A DNA stretch of 64,000 bases from Tragulus kanchil. Taxonomy: Eukaryota > Chordata > Mammalia > Artiodactyla > Tragulidae. The translations under genes and the position numbers were made by a program. The notes under the pieces are model-generated. The model was not told the origin of the DNA and ran no database searches. It worked only from the letters and a program-made list of their open reading frames with translations. Below, piece after piece: positions 1 to 11,621 of this stretch. The DNA is taken from positions 102,478,794 to 102,542,793 of the forward strand of contig JAIOJX010000032.1 in NCBI GenBank assembly GCA_022376925.1. The letters run 5' to 3'. Numbering within the stretch: the first letter of the stretch is position 1; each line of letters starts with the position of its first letter.

Positions 1-194
1 ACTGAACCCTGTGATTACACCCAGTCCACTCAGTCTGCATCACTCAGTGACCACACACCTCCCAACCACCATCTGCTCCAAGAAGATGTGGTAATAAGGA
101 CTCTCTGGAATAAACATCATACCTTAAGGCACAGAGATAAAAGGGCTTTTTAAGTTGCTTTTAAAATTCATTCAAATATTTATCAGTTCTTACT

Positions 195-1140
195 ATGTAT
201 AGGGTGTTGTTTCATGGGCTAGAAATAGAATGAAGTGAGCAAGAGTTCCTATACTCAAGCTCACATTCTAGTGTGTGCAGAAGGGGGCCCACTCAGCGAA
301 TGCAGACAATGAACAAGTAGATAAGCAACATCAAACGAAGATGTAAATATCTTGAGATAATAAGAACTATTGAGGAAAGTAGAACATGGATATAAAGAGT
401 GGGAGCTTGCTGTACTGCATCACGCGGTCAGAGAAGACAATCTGAGGGGATGATATCTGAGATAAGACCTGAATTAAAAGGGGAGGTCAGCCCTAAATAA
501 TCAGGTACAAGGGTATTATTGACAAATAAAAAAAGACAGCAAGTCCAAAGGCCCTGAGGCAGGAACGAACTTGGTAAAGTCAGAGAACGAAAAGCAGCCA
601 GTGGGGCTGAGCCAAGTGAGGAGGAGCAGATGACCTCAGAGGAGTAAGAGAAGACAGATGCTCGAGAGCTGTGTAGATCACCATACGGAATTGAATTCCA
701 GTGTGAAGAGGAGCTACTGGGAGGGAGGGTTTGGAACAGAAGAGTGACGAGGTCTGGTTTATGTTTTCAGAGATCACTTTGATTCACTGAGTGAATAATC
801 CATCATAGAGGAGCAAGACTCAACGGAGGGAGACAATTTAGGTGATTATTTCAATAGCCCAGTAAGAGACAATGGTCTTCTGCTTACTACTTATCTTTTG
901 TCCTAAGAAAGGAAAGAAGAAAGCATTTAAGTGAGGAAATTTGACTCCATCATTCCTGAAAGCTTTCAAACCGTATTTACTATTGAAGAGTACTCCAGTC
1001 TCTCCTTCACCACACACCTCCTCTTTCTTTGTCAAAATAAAGTGAGTTCTTCCGTGGATATTCAACCAATCCTCCCCAGTTATCTCAGGGAGTGTTCATT
1101 CCTGGATCTTTCTGTATCTATTCAATAAACAGCTCCTAAC
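195..1140 (+). repeat. Ancient mammalian repeat, L2-like
   Basis: The text reads like a widespread old mammalian repeat: a phrase about animals carrying an inserted element near 240-330, then a block with 'caaaggccctgaggcagga' at 546-564, then a block ending in a purine-rich stretch. The pattern matches my memory of L2-type consensus, but divergence is high and I cannot align it. No coding frame is credible. Similar phrases recur near 13740-13790 and 55230-55400. The second half is repeated by the 540/1604 duplication. Confidence 0.35.
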
Positions 1141-2671
1141 AGCCTGCTCTGTGCCTGTCAGGGCTTTGTATGTGTGCCCCCACTGGGCTACCAAGATAGC
1201 TCAGAGAACACCCTCACTGGATACACAGGTATATATAAAACTGAGGATACAAAGCACTAAATGCTATAGTGGAGGTGAGGTTGCAATTCTTGCTACTTCA
1301 GGTCCAATAAGAAATAGGGGGTCAGTACATGAGAACCAGACACAGAGTTGGTATTCATACAGAATAGAGTTATTGACTGGAGGTTCATGGACAGGATCTG
1401 GCCTTCTGGAGGAGACCACCTAAAGTAGGAAGAACCCAACAGGCACATGAAAAGATGTTCAACATCACTACTTACCAGGGAAATGCAAATCAAAACCCTA
1501 GAGGGGTGGGATGGGGTGGGAGATAGACGGAAAGCTCCAGAGGAGGGACATTTATGTGTACCTATGGCTGATCCATGTTGGTGTATGGCAGAAACCAACA
1601 CAACAAGTCCAAAGGCCCTGAGGCAGGAACGAACTTGGTAAAGTCAGAGAACGAAAAGCAGCCAGTGGGGCTGAGCCAAGTGAGGAGGAGCAGATGACCT
1701 CAGAGGAGTAAGAGAAGACAGATGCTCGAGAGCTGTGTAGATCACCATACGGAATTGAATTCCAGTGTGAAGAGGAGCTACTGGGAGGGAGGGTTTGGAA
1801 CAGAAGAGTGACGAGGTCTGGTTTATGTTTTCAGAGATCACTTTGATTCACTGAGTGAATAATCCATCATAGAGGAGCAAGACTCAACGGAGGGAGACAA
1901 TTTAGGTGATTATTTCAATAGCCCAGTAAGAGACAATGGTCTTCTGCTTACTACTTATCTTTTGTCCTAAGAAAGGAAAGAAGAAAGCATTTAAGTGAGG
2001 AAATTTGACTCCATCATTCCTGAAAGCTTTCAAACCGTATTTACTATTGAAGAGTACTCCAGTCTCTCCTTCACCACACACCTCCTCTTTCTTTGTCAAA
2101 ATAAAGTGAGTTCTTCCGTGGATATTCAACCAATCCTCCCCAGTTATCTCAGGGAGTGTTCATTCCTGGATCTTTCTGTATCTATTCAATAAACAGCTCC
2201 TAACAGCCTGCTCTGTGCCTGTCAGGGCTTTGTATGTGTGCCCCCACTGGGCTACCAAGATAGCTCAGAGAACACCCTCACTGGATACACAGGTATATAT
2301 AAAACTGAGGATACAAAGCACTAAATGCTATAGTGGAGGTGAGGTTGCAATTCTTGCTACTTCAGGTCCAATAAGAAATAGGGGGTCAGTACATGAGAAC
2401 CAGACACAGAGTTGGTATTCATACAGAATAGAGTTATTGACTGGAGGTTCATGGACAGGATCTGGCCTTCTGGAGGAGACCACCTAAAGTAGGAAGAACC
2501 CAACAGGCACATGAAAAGATGTTCAACATCACTACTTACCAGGGAAATGCAAATCAAAACCCTAGAGGGGTGGGATGGGGTGGGAGATAGACGGAAAGCT
2601 CCAGAGGGAGGGGACATTTATGTGTACCTATGGCTGATCCATGTTGGTGTATGGCAGAAACCAACACAACA
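540..2671 (+). repeat. Direct duplication 1 (540-1603 / 1604-2671)
   Basis: The sequence from 540 recurs from 1604 with a shift of 1064 bases. The only clear difference is in a G-rich run near 1534 versus 2604 (2 bp longer in copy 2). Copy 1 stops inside an L1 3' end that copy 2 continues through. This is best read as two unmerged contig ends. Confidence 0.95.
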
Positions 2672-3365
2672 TAGTAAGTATCCTCAATTAAAAATAAATA
2701 AACTTTTGAAAAATCACAATGAGGTATCACCTCACACCAGTCAGAATGGTTGTGTCAAGAACCACCAACAACAAATGTTGGTGAAAATGTGCACGAAAGG
2801 TAACACTTGTATACTGTTGGTAACAATAATGGAAAAATGGCATGGAAGTTTCTTAAAAAACTAAACATAGAACAATATGATTGAGCAATGCTACTCCTAG
2901 GAATATATCCAAAAACAAAAACATTAATTGGAAAAGATACACGTACCCCAATGTTCATAGCAGCACTGTTTACAATTGCCAAAACATAGAAGCAATCTAA
3001 GTATACATCAGCCATGACTGGATGATGTGGTGTATATATATATATATACATACACACACACATATATATACATATATATATGATCCCCTACTTTTTCTTA
3101 GACCTCTTCTTGGGGTGTGTGTGTGTGTATGTGTGTGTGTGTACACACACACAATGGAATACTTCTCAGCCATAAAAACAAATTAAATTTTGCTGCACAA
3201 CATGGATGAACTTGGAGGGCATTATGCTAAGTGAAATAATTCAGACAGAGAAAGACAAACACTGCATGATATCACTTCTAAATGGAATCTAAAAAGATAC
3301 AATGAATCAGTGGTTACCCATGGGGATGAGGGGCAACACAGGGGTGGTGGAATGGGAGGTACAAA
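2487..3365 (+). mobile_element. L1 LINE 3' portion, with a second L1 3' end nested in it
   Basis: From 2500 the sequence follows the end of mammalian L1 ORF2: the segment on animals' ORF2 C-terminus around 2510-2565, then interruption by a short L1 3'-UTR ending in an A-rich tail (about 2562-2712), then the outer element resumes at about 2713 with the next ORF2 segment. It runs on through the 3' terminal ORF2 part near 3150-3300. The reading frame is broken in several places, so no protein is made. A partial copy of the left part lies at 1423-1603 because of duplication 1. Confidence 0.8.
3018..3155. repeat. TA/CA and TG/CA microsatellites
   Basis: Alternating TA and CA runs occupy about 3018-3080 and TG then CA runs about 3115-3152, separated by a short unique stretch. 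They lie inside the L1 3' portion, at a position where an A/T-rich L1 stretch could have expanded. Confidence 0.9.
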
Positions 3366-4320
3366 CTATTGGGTATAACATAGGCTCAAGGATGTGTTAT
3401 GAAACACAGAGAAGAAAGCCAATATTTTATAATAGCTATAAGTAGAAAGTAACCTTTCAAAATTATATGAAAAAACATTTAATAAAATAAAGTAGGGAGG
3501 ACCCAAAGTCACCAGGGCTCGGTACCGGATGGTGTCCTGGTCCAGGACTGAGATGCCGGCCAGGGCCACAGCTGTCGGCCTAAGAGCAGAGACCTAAAGC
3601 AGAGTCCCAAACCTGTAACTCAGGCCAACCATAGGCGAGCAAAATCTCAAGTTGGAGTTTACTGGGTGGCTGGGCTTAACTGTGACACAGGAATTAAGGG
3701 TCGTTCAGCTGTAAAGAAGCCTGAGTCAGAGGGAACAGGAGGAAAGGAGGACACCGTCTTTCAGATCTTCTCAGCCTAGTGCCCAGGCACTCTTATCAGC
3801 ATGCTGAGATGTGGCTCAGAAGTTGAAGGTGGATAAGTGAGTCCTGAAAGCTGTCAGCCATCAAAAATTAAAAATGGAGTCAGATTCTTGATTACAATAT
3901 GTAACTGCTATTTGACATCGCCCCTTGGATGTCTAGTAAACATTCAAGTTCACTATGGTCAAACAAACTTTTGATTTACAAGGGTTTTACCCCCCAACTT
4001 GACCCTCCCGTAGCCCTCTCCATTTAAGTAAATTGCACCTTCATCTGCCTGTGTGCTTAGGCCAAATTCCTAGGAAAGATGGCTTAAGCCTGAGGTGGTA
4101 ACAAGAGAGGAGGAGGGAAGAGGGTGGATTTAGAGTAAGTGCTCATAGTCTAGCCGAATATAGGCGATATGTCATGGAGTAAAATCAAAGGTGATGCCCA
4201 GGATTTAGACTAGTTTTAGTTTTCCCTGTCTACATTACCCTTATCTCATTCTCCCTCATTCCCTTGAAGAAGGGGGAAAAAAGAGGTTCATTTTAGTTTT
4301 TAGACAAACACTGGTAGAGA
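3366..4320. other. No gene; possible decayed LTR around 3490-4100
   Basis: A GC-rich block at 3495-3600 is followed by text with a poly(A)-signal-like antisense stretch near 3650 ('ggagtttactggg'), resembling the layout of antisense ruminant ERV LTRs such as the block at 35130. No terminal repeats or internal retroviral frames are visible. A minus-strand frame over 3490-3569 reads cleanly for about 23 residues but matches nothing I recognise. Confidence 0.25.
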
Positions 4321-4321
4321 G

Positions 4322-4535
4322 GGAGCCTGGTCCCCTAGAAAGAACATTGATTTTACAAACAATCTAGGTTGAACACCTTCCTCCACCAGAGCTGGGTGAC
4401 CTCAGACAATGTGTTTGTTCTAACCCTTACAACTCTAAAACAGGATGGTGAATTGCTACTCTACAGAGTTAAGGTATTTTAAAATAACATAGGTACAGCA
4501 CTCACGCGGATTCTATCTTACACATGGCAGGTAGT
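4322..4535 (+). repeat. MIR SINE
   Basis: The order of motifs fits MIR: a diagnostic 'gctgggtgacctcagacaa' core near 4391-4410, then the pyrimidine stretch and the 'aaaacaggatggtga' stretch, then a tail similar to the end of MIR. It is old and diverged. Confidence 0.65.
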
Positions 4536-4724
4536 AATCATGCAAAAGGAGAAGAAGCATCTTTCTCCCATGAACATGCCCATTATTAACAGTAATAACA
4601 TGTATTCCAGACCCAAATTATTGCCTTATCACTCAGTCCTGCCCCCTGGTTTCTCCAGAAAAGAAATTGTCTCTGATGAGAATATAAGCCTTGGAGATAC
4701 CTCTGAAATTGATTCACTGAAAGG

Positions 4725-4800
4725 CCTTGAGAAGTTTTTCAACCTCACTGAGACTCAGTTTTCATATCTGAGAAATGATAACCATAGGATTTGATGCACA
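4725..4800 (+). repeat. MIR SINE fragment
   Basis: The phrase 'cctcactgagactcagtttt' (4744-4763) followed by a 'ctgagaaatgataa' segment is the MIR central core. Flanking sequence has decayed beyond recognition. Confidence 0.6.
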
Positions 4801-5550
4801 TTTGATGACATCACCAATGTTTAATATGTCTTACTCACTAACCTGCAAGTTTCCAGCAAGTAAGTCTCCATCTCTGTGGTTTGCTCTGTGTCCCCAGCAT
4901 CTAGTACCAGAATGTCCAACCCGAGAAACCAGAGTTCTCACATTCACTGCCAGATCGCTTGCCCTCCAAGCATCCACTACCAAACTGTACCCAAACCAAA
5001 CTGCCTTCCTACACATTCAATTGAGTGCCCTAGCCTGGGCACCTGAATACTTCATTGGGCAGAAAATTCTGTTAATAGCAAATAGGCAGGCCCCAGCATA
5101 TCCCTCCATCCCTGGAACCCCTGATAATATGCCAGCTTTGAAGGAGGAGCCAAACTTTGGAAAGTCTGTTTCAGAACACAGAACAGCATGAGCAAAAGCT
5201 TCAGGCTTGCAAAGAGCCTTCCAGGCTGAGTGAGGACACTATGCATGTGGCAGAAAGTAAACACCGGAGGGAGTTTGCACCAGACCACAGGCAACTTCAG
5301 TGCCAAGGCAATTGGGCTTTATTCTTTAGGAGGCACTAAGTCTTTTGACATGTGATCAGACATGTGATCAGAAGTTCAACCAAGAAGAATCTTGCAACAT
5401 GAACATATTAATTGGTTGGTGAGAGCCAAAGACAAGGAAACTAGAAAGAAAGTGAATGCATTTTTCAAACAAGCAGCCTCCCCAAGCTCAGGTTTCCTTA
5501 GAGTCACACCAAAGATTGTTGTACATCTTCTGTAACTTCTGGATGACCTT
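4801..5550. other. No recognised feature
   Basis: Mixed-composition DNA. The longest frame here is 138 codons (4775-5191 plus) but shows no domain, no splice context and no similarity I recognise, so it is treated as chance. Confidence 0.6.
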
Positions 5551-5554
5551 GAGT

Positions 5555-5745
5555 GAGTGACCTGGATTGCAGACCTGGCCACAGTCAGCTGTGTGACTCT
5601 GGAAAGCCTCTTCAATCCTCTGAGCCTCCCTTTTCTTATCTACATAATGAGGGGCTTGGATCAAAGGATCACTTTCAGCTCTGCATTTATTTGGCCTTCA
5701 CAAATTTATTTCAGCATTTGCAAACACTTGTTAAATGACTGATAA
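5555..5745 (+). repeat. MIR SINE
   Basis: A near-complete MIR pattern: 'cagctgtgtgactctggaaa' (5587-5606), then the pyrimidine-rich core 'cctctgagcctcccttttct' (5618-5637), then an 'acataatgagggg' segment and a decayed tail. It is flanked by unassigned DNA to 6390. Confidence 0.75.
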
Positions 5746-6394
5746 GGCCCTATGATAGAAACCAGAGAGCCAAGGTGTCCATGGAGACCCCACCGGGCTT
5801 CTCCAGATGTGGACCATTACCATTTAACTCTAAGGACCGCCAGGCAACGAAAACAGAATATTCAGGGAAATTACTCTGTAACTGGCCATTTCTCTCTGTT
5901 AGCTTAAATCACAGTATATGAGAATAAACTGTCCCCATGAGGAGATAATATTGTTTCTTCTGGCCTGGTAACGCAATGGACCTGGTGCTTCTGCTGATCC
6001 TTCTTCAGTACACCAATCTCAGAGGACGTAATATATTTCTAGAAGTAGCCAGCCAGCTGTCAGGTTAACTGGAGAGGAGAGGGAGAGAAAAATACTATGG
6101 GCACTTGATACTTCCACCCAACTGGGTGTCTCCCTGACTCTTTGAGGAAACCAGCAGCTAGGAAAACAAAGACAGAAAGCAAGCAAACAAACCTAAACAA
6201 ATCAAAAGCAGGGAAACAGGAAGAGGTTGAAAGAAAAAAACAGAGGAAGAAGCAATATAGTGAACTAGGAGGAGTGGAGAGTCAGGGCAAGATTCCCTTC
6301 CATCTCTATCCTGGTGCATAGAACCCACTCTTATCTTCTGAGAGTGTCTCAGCTCTCACATTGTGGGGCTTGACCCTCCCAGTGTGGGTTGGAT

Positions 6395-6600
6395 CATTTT
6401 CAGCCCTCAGATTTCCAAAGGGAACAAGATTTGGAATCTGTATGCTTCATCAGGCTTCACACACACCAGTGTGTGATGTCAAGCAGTTTGTTTAGCCTCT
6501 TGGAGTCTCAGTTTTCTCATCTGGAAAGCATGCAGAATAGCATCTACTGTATTTCATCAACTCTAACACACCATAAACTGTAACATTCACCATTGTTTTA
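6395..6600 (+). repeat. MIR SINE
   Basis: Core text 'gtgtgatgtcaagcagtttg' (6471-6490) followed by 'ggagtctcagttttctcatc' (6502-6521) fits MIR. A further MIR tail-like segment lies near 6735-6800, inside duplication 2. Confidence 0.65.
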
Positions 6601-6687
6601 TGTACATGTAGAGAAACACACCGACAATTAAACCACAGTATAAGGCTCTCTTATCACATGGATTATAAAATGCAACTTGATCTTAGA

Positions 6688-8995
6688 GACACTAATGTGC
6701 ATAGAGTCTGAGAATCTATGAAATATGACACTTGCAAGGTTGCTGTGAGCTCTAAAATAAGATCATCTGTGGGAAAATGCCTATCTAGTGTGGTGCTATT
6801 CACATTTCAGGAACAAATACATATTTGTGATCACCACTGGTTCTCATTTTAAAAAACTGTCTGAGCCCTCTGCAGTTCCCGGGGAAGCAGGATTTGACAA
6901 CATCAAATGCTGAAGCCCCTTTTGTTTCCCTCCACCAACCACCTGATCCTTCAGAACATTTAGCAAATGCCCACTAGATGCCACTGAGATGCTAAAGGCT
7001 TTAGAGGGACTTGTTCATCCACTGAGTTCACATTCTTTCCAGACACACAGAAGGACCCACACCAGGACCAGGATGAACACAGTTTGAACCTTCTGCCTAA
7101 GGCTCAACAGCTGCCAGCTGTTTGACAGAAGAGTTGCCTCTGGGCTGGTGAAGGAGGGAGGGTTAAGAGCACTATATGGACTTCCGCCTGGAGCTCCTGT
7201 TTCCCAAACAAAAAATCAGTAAATGCTCAGCCTCACCAATGCTTTTTTTTTTTCAAGTTTCATATGCTCTGTACCCCTTCTCATGTTTTCAAAATTTTTA
7301 TTTTCTTTTACAATATTTTCTTAATCATTTAGCAACATATGTGTTTATATACATATAATTTTTTAATGTTTTATTTTTATATTCTTTAGCTTTTTTATTC
7401 CTATTTTACTTTTTAAAGATCTGCTTAACTTTTTTACTTCATATGTTATGGCCTATAATTATTATACTTAACCTCTTTCATTTGCATACTTTTATTCATT
7501 ATTTTTTAGCCTTTCATCTTGTTTTTCATGTTATCCAGACTTTCTCATTATTATATTTCAACTCTGAGCCTTTCATTTCATTAGATTAAAAATAATCTTT
7601 TTCTCATGGATGAACTTTTATTTAAAAATAAGATCAGGGAAATTTAAAATTCTCTTCTTGCCCACTTCATTTTATTCTTCACCCATTTCTCCCTTAAAAT
7701 TTTTCTGTCTTTTCTTTATAAGAAGCATTACTAAGAACTAAGCTAGTGGAGGTTATGGAATCCTAGCTGCATTAACTAAAAATGATGCTCTTAAAGTGCT
7801 GCACACAGTATGTCAGCAAATTTGGAAAACTCAGCGACACTAATGTGCATAGAGTCTGAGAATCTATGAAATATGACACTTGCAAGGTTGCTGTGAGCTC
7901 TAAAATAAGATCATCTGTGGGAAAATGCCTATCTAGTGTGGTGCTATTCACATTTCAGGAACAAATACATATTTGTGATCACCACTGGTTCTCATTTTAA
8001 AAAACTGTCTGAGCCCTCTGCAGTTCCCGGGGAAGCAGGATTTGACAACATCAAATGCTGAAGCCCCTTTTGTTTCCCTCCACCAACCACCTGATCCTTC
8101 AGAACATTTAGCAAATGCCCACTAGATGCCACTGAGATGCTAAAGGCTTTAGAGGGACTTGTTCATCCACTGAGTTCACATTCTTTCCAGACACACAGAA
8201 GGACCCACACCAGGACCAGGATGAACACAGTTTGAACCTTCTGCCTAAGGCTCAACAGCTGCCAGCTGTTTGACAGAAGAGTTGCCTCTGGGCTGGTGAA
8301 GGAGGGAGGGTTAAGAGCACTATATGGACTTCCGCCTGGAGCTCCTGTTTCCCAAACAAAAAATCAGTAAATGCTCAGCCTCACCAATGCTTTTTTTTTT
8401 TTTCAAGTTTCATATGCTCTGTACCCCTTCTCATGTTTTCAAAATTTTTATTTTCTTTTACAATATTTTCTTAATCATTTAGCAACATATGTGTTTATAT
8501 ACATATAATTTTTTAATGTTTTATTTTTATATTCTTTAGCTTTTTTATTCCTATTTTACTTTTTAAAGATCTGCTTAACTTTTTTACTTCATATGTTATG
8601 GCCTATAATTATTATACTTAACCTCTTTCATTTGCATACTTTTATTCATTATTTTTTAGCCTTTCATCTTGTTTTTCATGTTATCCAGACTTTCTCATTA
8701 TTATATTTCAACTCTGAGCCTTTCATTTCATTAGATTAAAAATAATCTTTTTCTCATGGATGAACTTTTATTTAAAAATAAGATCAGGGAAATTTAAAAT
8801 TCTCTTCTTGCCCACTTCATTTTATTCTTCACCCATTTCTCCCTTAAAATTTTTCTGTCTTTTCTTTATAAGAAGCATTACTAAGAACTAAGCTAGTGGA
8901 GGTTATGGAATCCTAGCTGAACTATTTCAAATCCTAAAAGATGATGCTCTTAAAGTGCTGCACACAGTATGTCAGCAAATTTGGAAAACTCAGCG
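6688..8995 (+). repeat. Direct duplication 2 (6688-7835 / 7836-8995)
   Basis: Shift 1148, growing to 1150 because the T run near 7243 has 11 bases in copy 1 and 13 in copy 2. The last 70 bases of copy 1 (from 7770) are a compressed version of the BovB start that copy 2 reads cleanly, as expected of a noisy contig tip. The content is a MIR tail, unassigned DNA and AT-rich DNA. Confidence 0.95.
7240..7735. other. AT-rich, pyrimidine-biased stretch, no gene
   Basis: About 500 bases dominated by T and A with many short T runs (repeated at 8392-8885). No repeat family recognised and no long frame. Confidence 0.6.
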
Positions 8996-10986
8996 AGGTC
9001 ACAGGACTCGAAAAGTTGAGTTTTAATACAATCTCAAAGAAGGGCAATATCAAAGAATGTTCAAACTACCACACAATTCTGCTTATTTCACAGGCTAATA
9101 AGGTTATGTTCAAAGCCAGACTTCAGGGCTTCCCTGGTGATCCAGTGGATAAAGAGGCTGCCTAGAAATACAAGGGGCACCAGTTCATCCCTAGCTGGGG
9201 AAAGATCACACATGCCCAGAGTGGCTGGGTCTGTGTGTCCAATTATGAGCCCAGTGCTCTGCATCGAGAGAGGCCACTGCAATGGGAGGCCCACACATGC
9301 CGAAGAACAAAGATGGATGAAAATAAATAAATAAATAAAGCTAGGCTTCAGCAGTACCTGAACGGAGAACTTCCAGATAAACAAGCTGAATTTAGAAAAT
9401 GCAGAGGGACCAGAGATCAAATTACCAACATTCACTGGATCATAGAAAAAGAAAGGGAATTCCAGAAAATACCTATGTCTGTTTCACTGAAGGTTAAAAC
9501 CTTTGATTATGTGGATCATAAAAAACTGCAGATAAAGAAATGGGAGTATCAAACCAACTTACCTGTCTCCTGAGAAACCTGTATGCAGGTCAAGAAGAAA
9601 CAGAACCAGACATGGAACAATGGACTGGTTAAAAATTGGGAAAGGAGTACAACACGGCTGTATATCATCACCCTGCTTATTTAACTTATGTGCAGAGTAT
9701 GTCATGCAAAATGCTGGTCTGGATGAAGCACAAGTTGGAATCAAGATTACTAGAAGAAATATCAGTAACCTCAGATATGCAGATGATACCACTCTAAAGG
9801 CAAAAAGTGAAGAGGAAATAAAGAGCTTCTTGATGAAGGTCAAAGTAACAAAAAAACACCAGACTTCATTTTATTCTTCCACGATTAAAAATAATCTTTT
9901 CATGGATGAACTTTTATTTAAAAATAAGATCAGGGAAATTTAAAATTCTCTTCTTGCCCACTTCATTTTATTCTTCACCCATTTCTCCCTTAAAATTTTT
10001 CTGTCTTTTCTTTATAAGAAGCATTACTAAGAACTAAGCTAGTGGAGGTTATGGAATCCTAGCTGAACTATTTCAAATCCTAAAAGATGATGCTCTTAAA
10101 GTGCTGCACACAGTATGTCAGCAAATTTGGAAAACTCAGCGAGGTCACAGGACTCGAAAAGTTGAGTTTTAATACAATCTCAAAGAAGGGCAATATCAAA
10201 GAATGTTCAAACTACCACACAATTCTGCTTATTTCACAGGCTAATAAGGTTATGTTCAAAGCCAGACTTCAGGGCTTCCCTGGTGATCCAGTGGATAAAG
10301 AGGCTGCCTAGAAATACAAGGGGCACCAGTTCATCCCTAGCTGGGGAAAGATCACACATGCCCAGAGTGGCTGGGTCTGTGTGTCCAATTATGAGCCCAG
10401 TGCTCTGCATCGAGAGAGGCCACTGCAATGGGAGGCCCACACATGCCGAAGAACAAAGATGGATGAAAATAAATAAATAAATAAAGCTAGGCTTCAGCAG
10501 TACCTGAACGGAGAACTTCCAGATAAACAAGCTGAATTTAGAAAATGCAGAGGGACCAGAGATCAAATTACCAACATTCACTGGATCATAGAAAAAGAAA
10601 GGGAATTCCAGAAAATACCTATGTCTGTTTCACTGAAGGTTAAAACCTTTGATTATGTGGATCATAAAAAACTGCAGATAAAGAAATGGGAGTATCAAAC
10701 CAACTTACCTGTCTCCTGAGAAACCTGTATGCAGGTCAAGAAGAAACAGAACCAGACATGGAACAATGGACTGGTTAAAAATTGGGAAAGGAGTACAACA
10801 CGGCTGTATATCATCACCCTGCTTATTTAACTTATGTGCAGAGTATGTCATGCAAAATGCTGGTCTGGATGAAGCACAAGTTGGAATCAAGATTACTAGA
10901 AGAAATATCAGTAACCTCAGATATGCAGATGATACCACTCTAAAGGCAAAAAGTGAAGAGGAAATAAAGAGCTTCTTGATGAAGGT
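8734..10986 (+). repeat. Direct duplication 3 (8734-9882 / 9883-10986)
   Basis: Shift 1149, dropping to 1146 after a 3-base difference near 8751. Homology in copy 1 ends at 9840. Bases 9841-9882 do not match the true continuation and partly echo nearby 'cttcattttattcttc' text. This copy shares 8734-8995 with duplication 2, so the piece 7836-9882 is nearly all overlap. Confidence 0.95.
9127..9339 (+). mobile_element. CHR-type tRNA-Glu SINE in BovB (copy at 10273-10485)
   Basis: The head 'ggcttccctggtgatccagt' and the body phrase on cases near 9240-9300 match the subfamily at 18682. It ends in (AAAT)n. Flanks gccagacttcag (9115-9126) and gctaggcttcag (9340-9351) agree at 10 of 12 bases and both correspond to BovB text, so they are the target-site duplication. 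Confidence 0.85.
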
Positions 10987-11212
10987 GAGAGAGGCGAGTG
11001 AAAAAGCTTGTTCAAAACTTAACACTAAAAAAACTAAGATCATGGCATATGGCCACATCACTTCATGGCAAATATACGGGGGAAAAGTAGAAACAGAGAC
11101 AGATTCTATATACTTAGACTCCAAAATCACTGTGGATGGTGACTGCCACCATGAAACTAAAAGATGTTTTCTCTTTGGAAAGAAAACTACGTCAAACCTA
11201 GACAGCACATAA
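10766..11212 (+). pseudogene. BovB reverse transcriptase fragment (palm, YADD)
   Basis: A 148-codon frame reads the centre of the BovB RTE-type reverse transcriptase. The conserved turn appears as GCISSPCLFN at about residues 13-22 and the catalytic YADD at residues 53-56. In an intact element this enzyme copies its own RNA at a nicked chromosomal target. Here the frame starts in mid-domain and ends at a premature stop where the family continues. Upstream text is broken by stops and a SINE, so no enzyme results. Other copies of the frame lie at 9620-9840 (cut by a junction) and 11866-12312. The 199-codon antisense frame at 10705-11304 is a shadow of this domain. Confidence 0.85.
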
Positions 11213-11335
11213 AAAAGCAGAAACATCACTCTACCAACAAAGGTTAGCATGGTCAAACCTATGGCTTTTCCAGTAGTCTTATACAGATTCGAGAGCTGAA
11301 CCATAAAGAAGACTGAGCACCAAAGAACTGATGCT

Positions 11336-11621
11336 GCTTCTTCTTTTTCTTTTTTTTTTTTGGTCAGTTCTATTGGTCCTTCATTTATCCGTTTTCACCC
11401 ATCTTTGTTCTTTTAGTCTGTGTGGGCCTCCCATTGCAGTGGCCTCTGTCACCACAGAGCACCGGCTCTGGGTGCATGCATTCCAGAGCTCCTGTTCGGT
11501 AGTTAAACACATCGGTCCAGTCGCTCTGCAGCACGTGGGATCTCCCCAGGCCAGGGATTGAACCAGCGCCCCTTGCACTGCAAGGCGGTGTCCTTACCCA
11601 GTGGACCACCAGGGAAGCCCC
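11336..11621 (-). mobile_element. CHR-type tRNA-Glu SINE, antisense in BovB (copy at 12436-12721)
   Basis: The T-rich end is at the left and the head (antisense 'accaccagggaagcccc') at the right. Perfect 12-base target-site duplications agaactgatgct flank it at 11324-11335 and 11622-11633. It therefore inserted into BovB in the opposite orientation to the SINE at 9127. Confidence 0.9.

Noticed and set aside
10705..11304. 199-codon minus-strand frames (also 11805-12404) as paralogous membrane proteins
   Set aside because: They are antisense to the BovB reverse transcriptase, and the two are identical only because of duplication 4.
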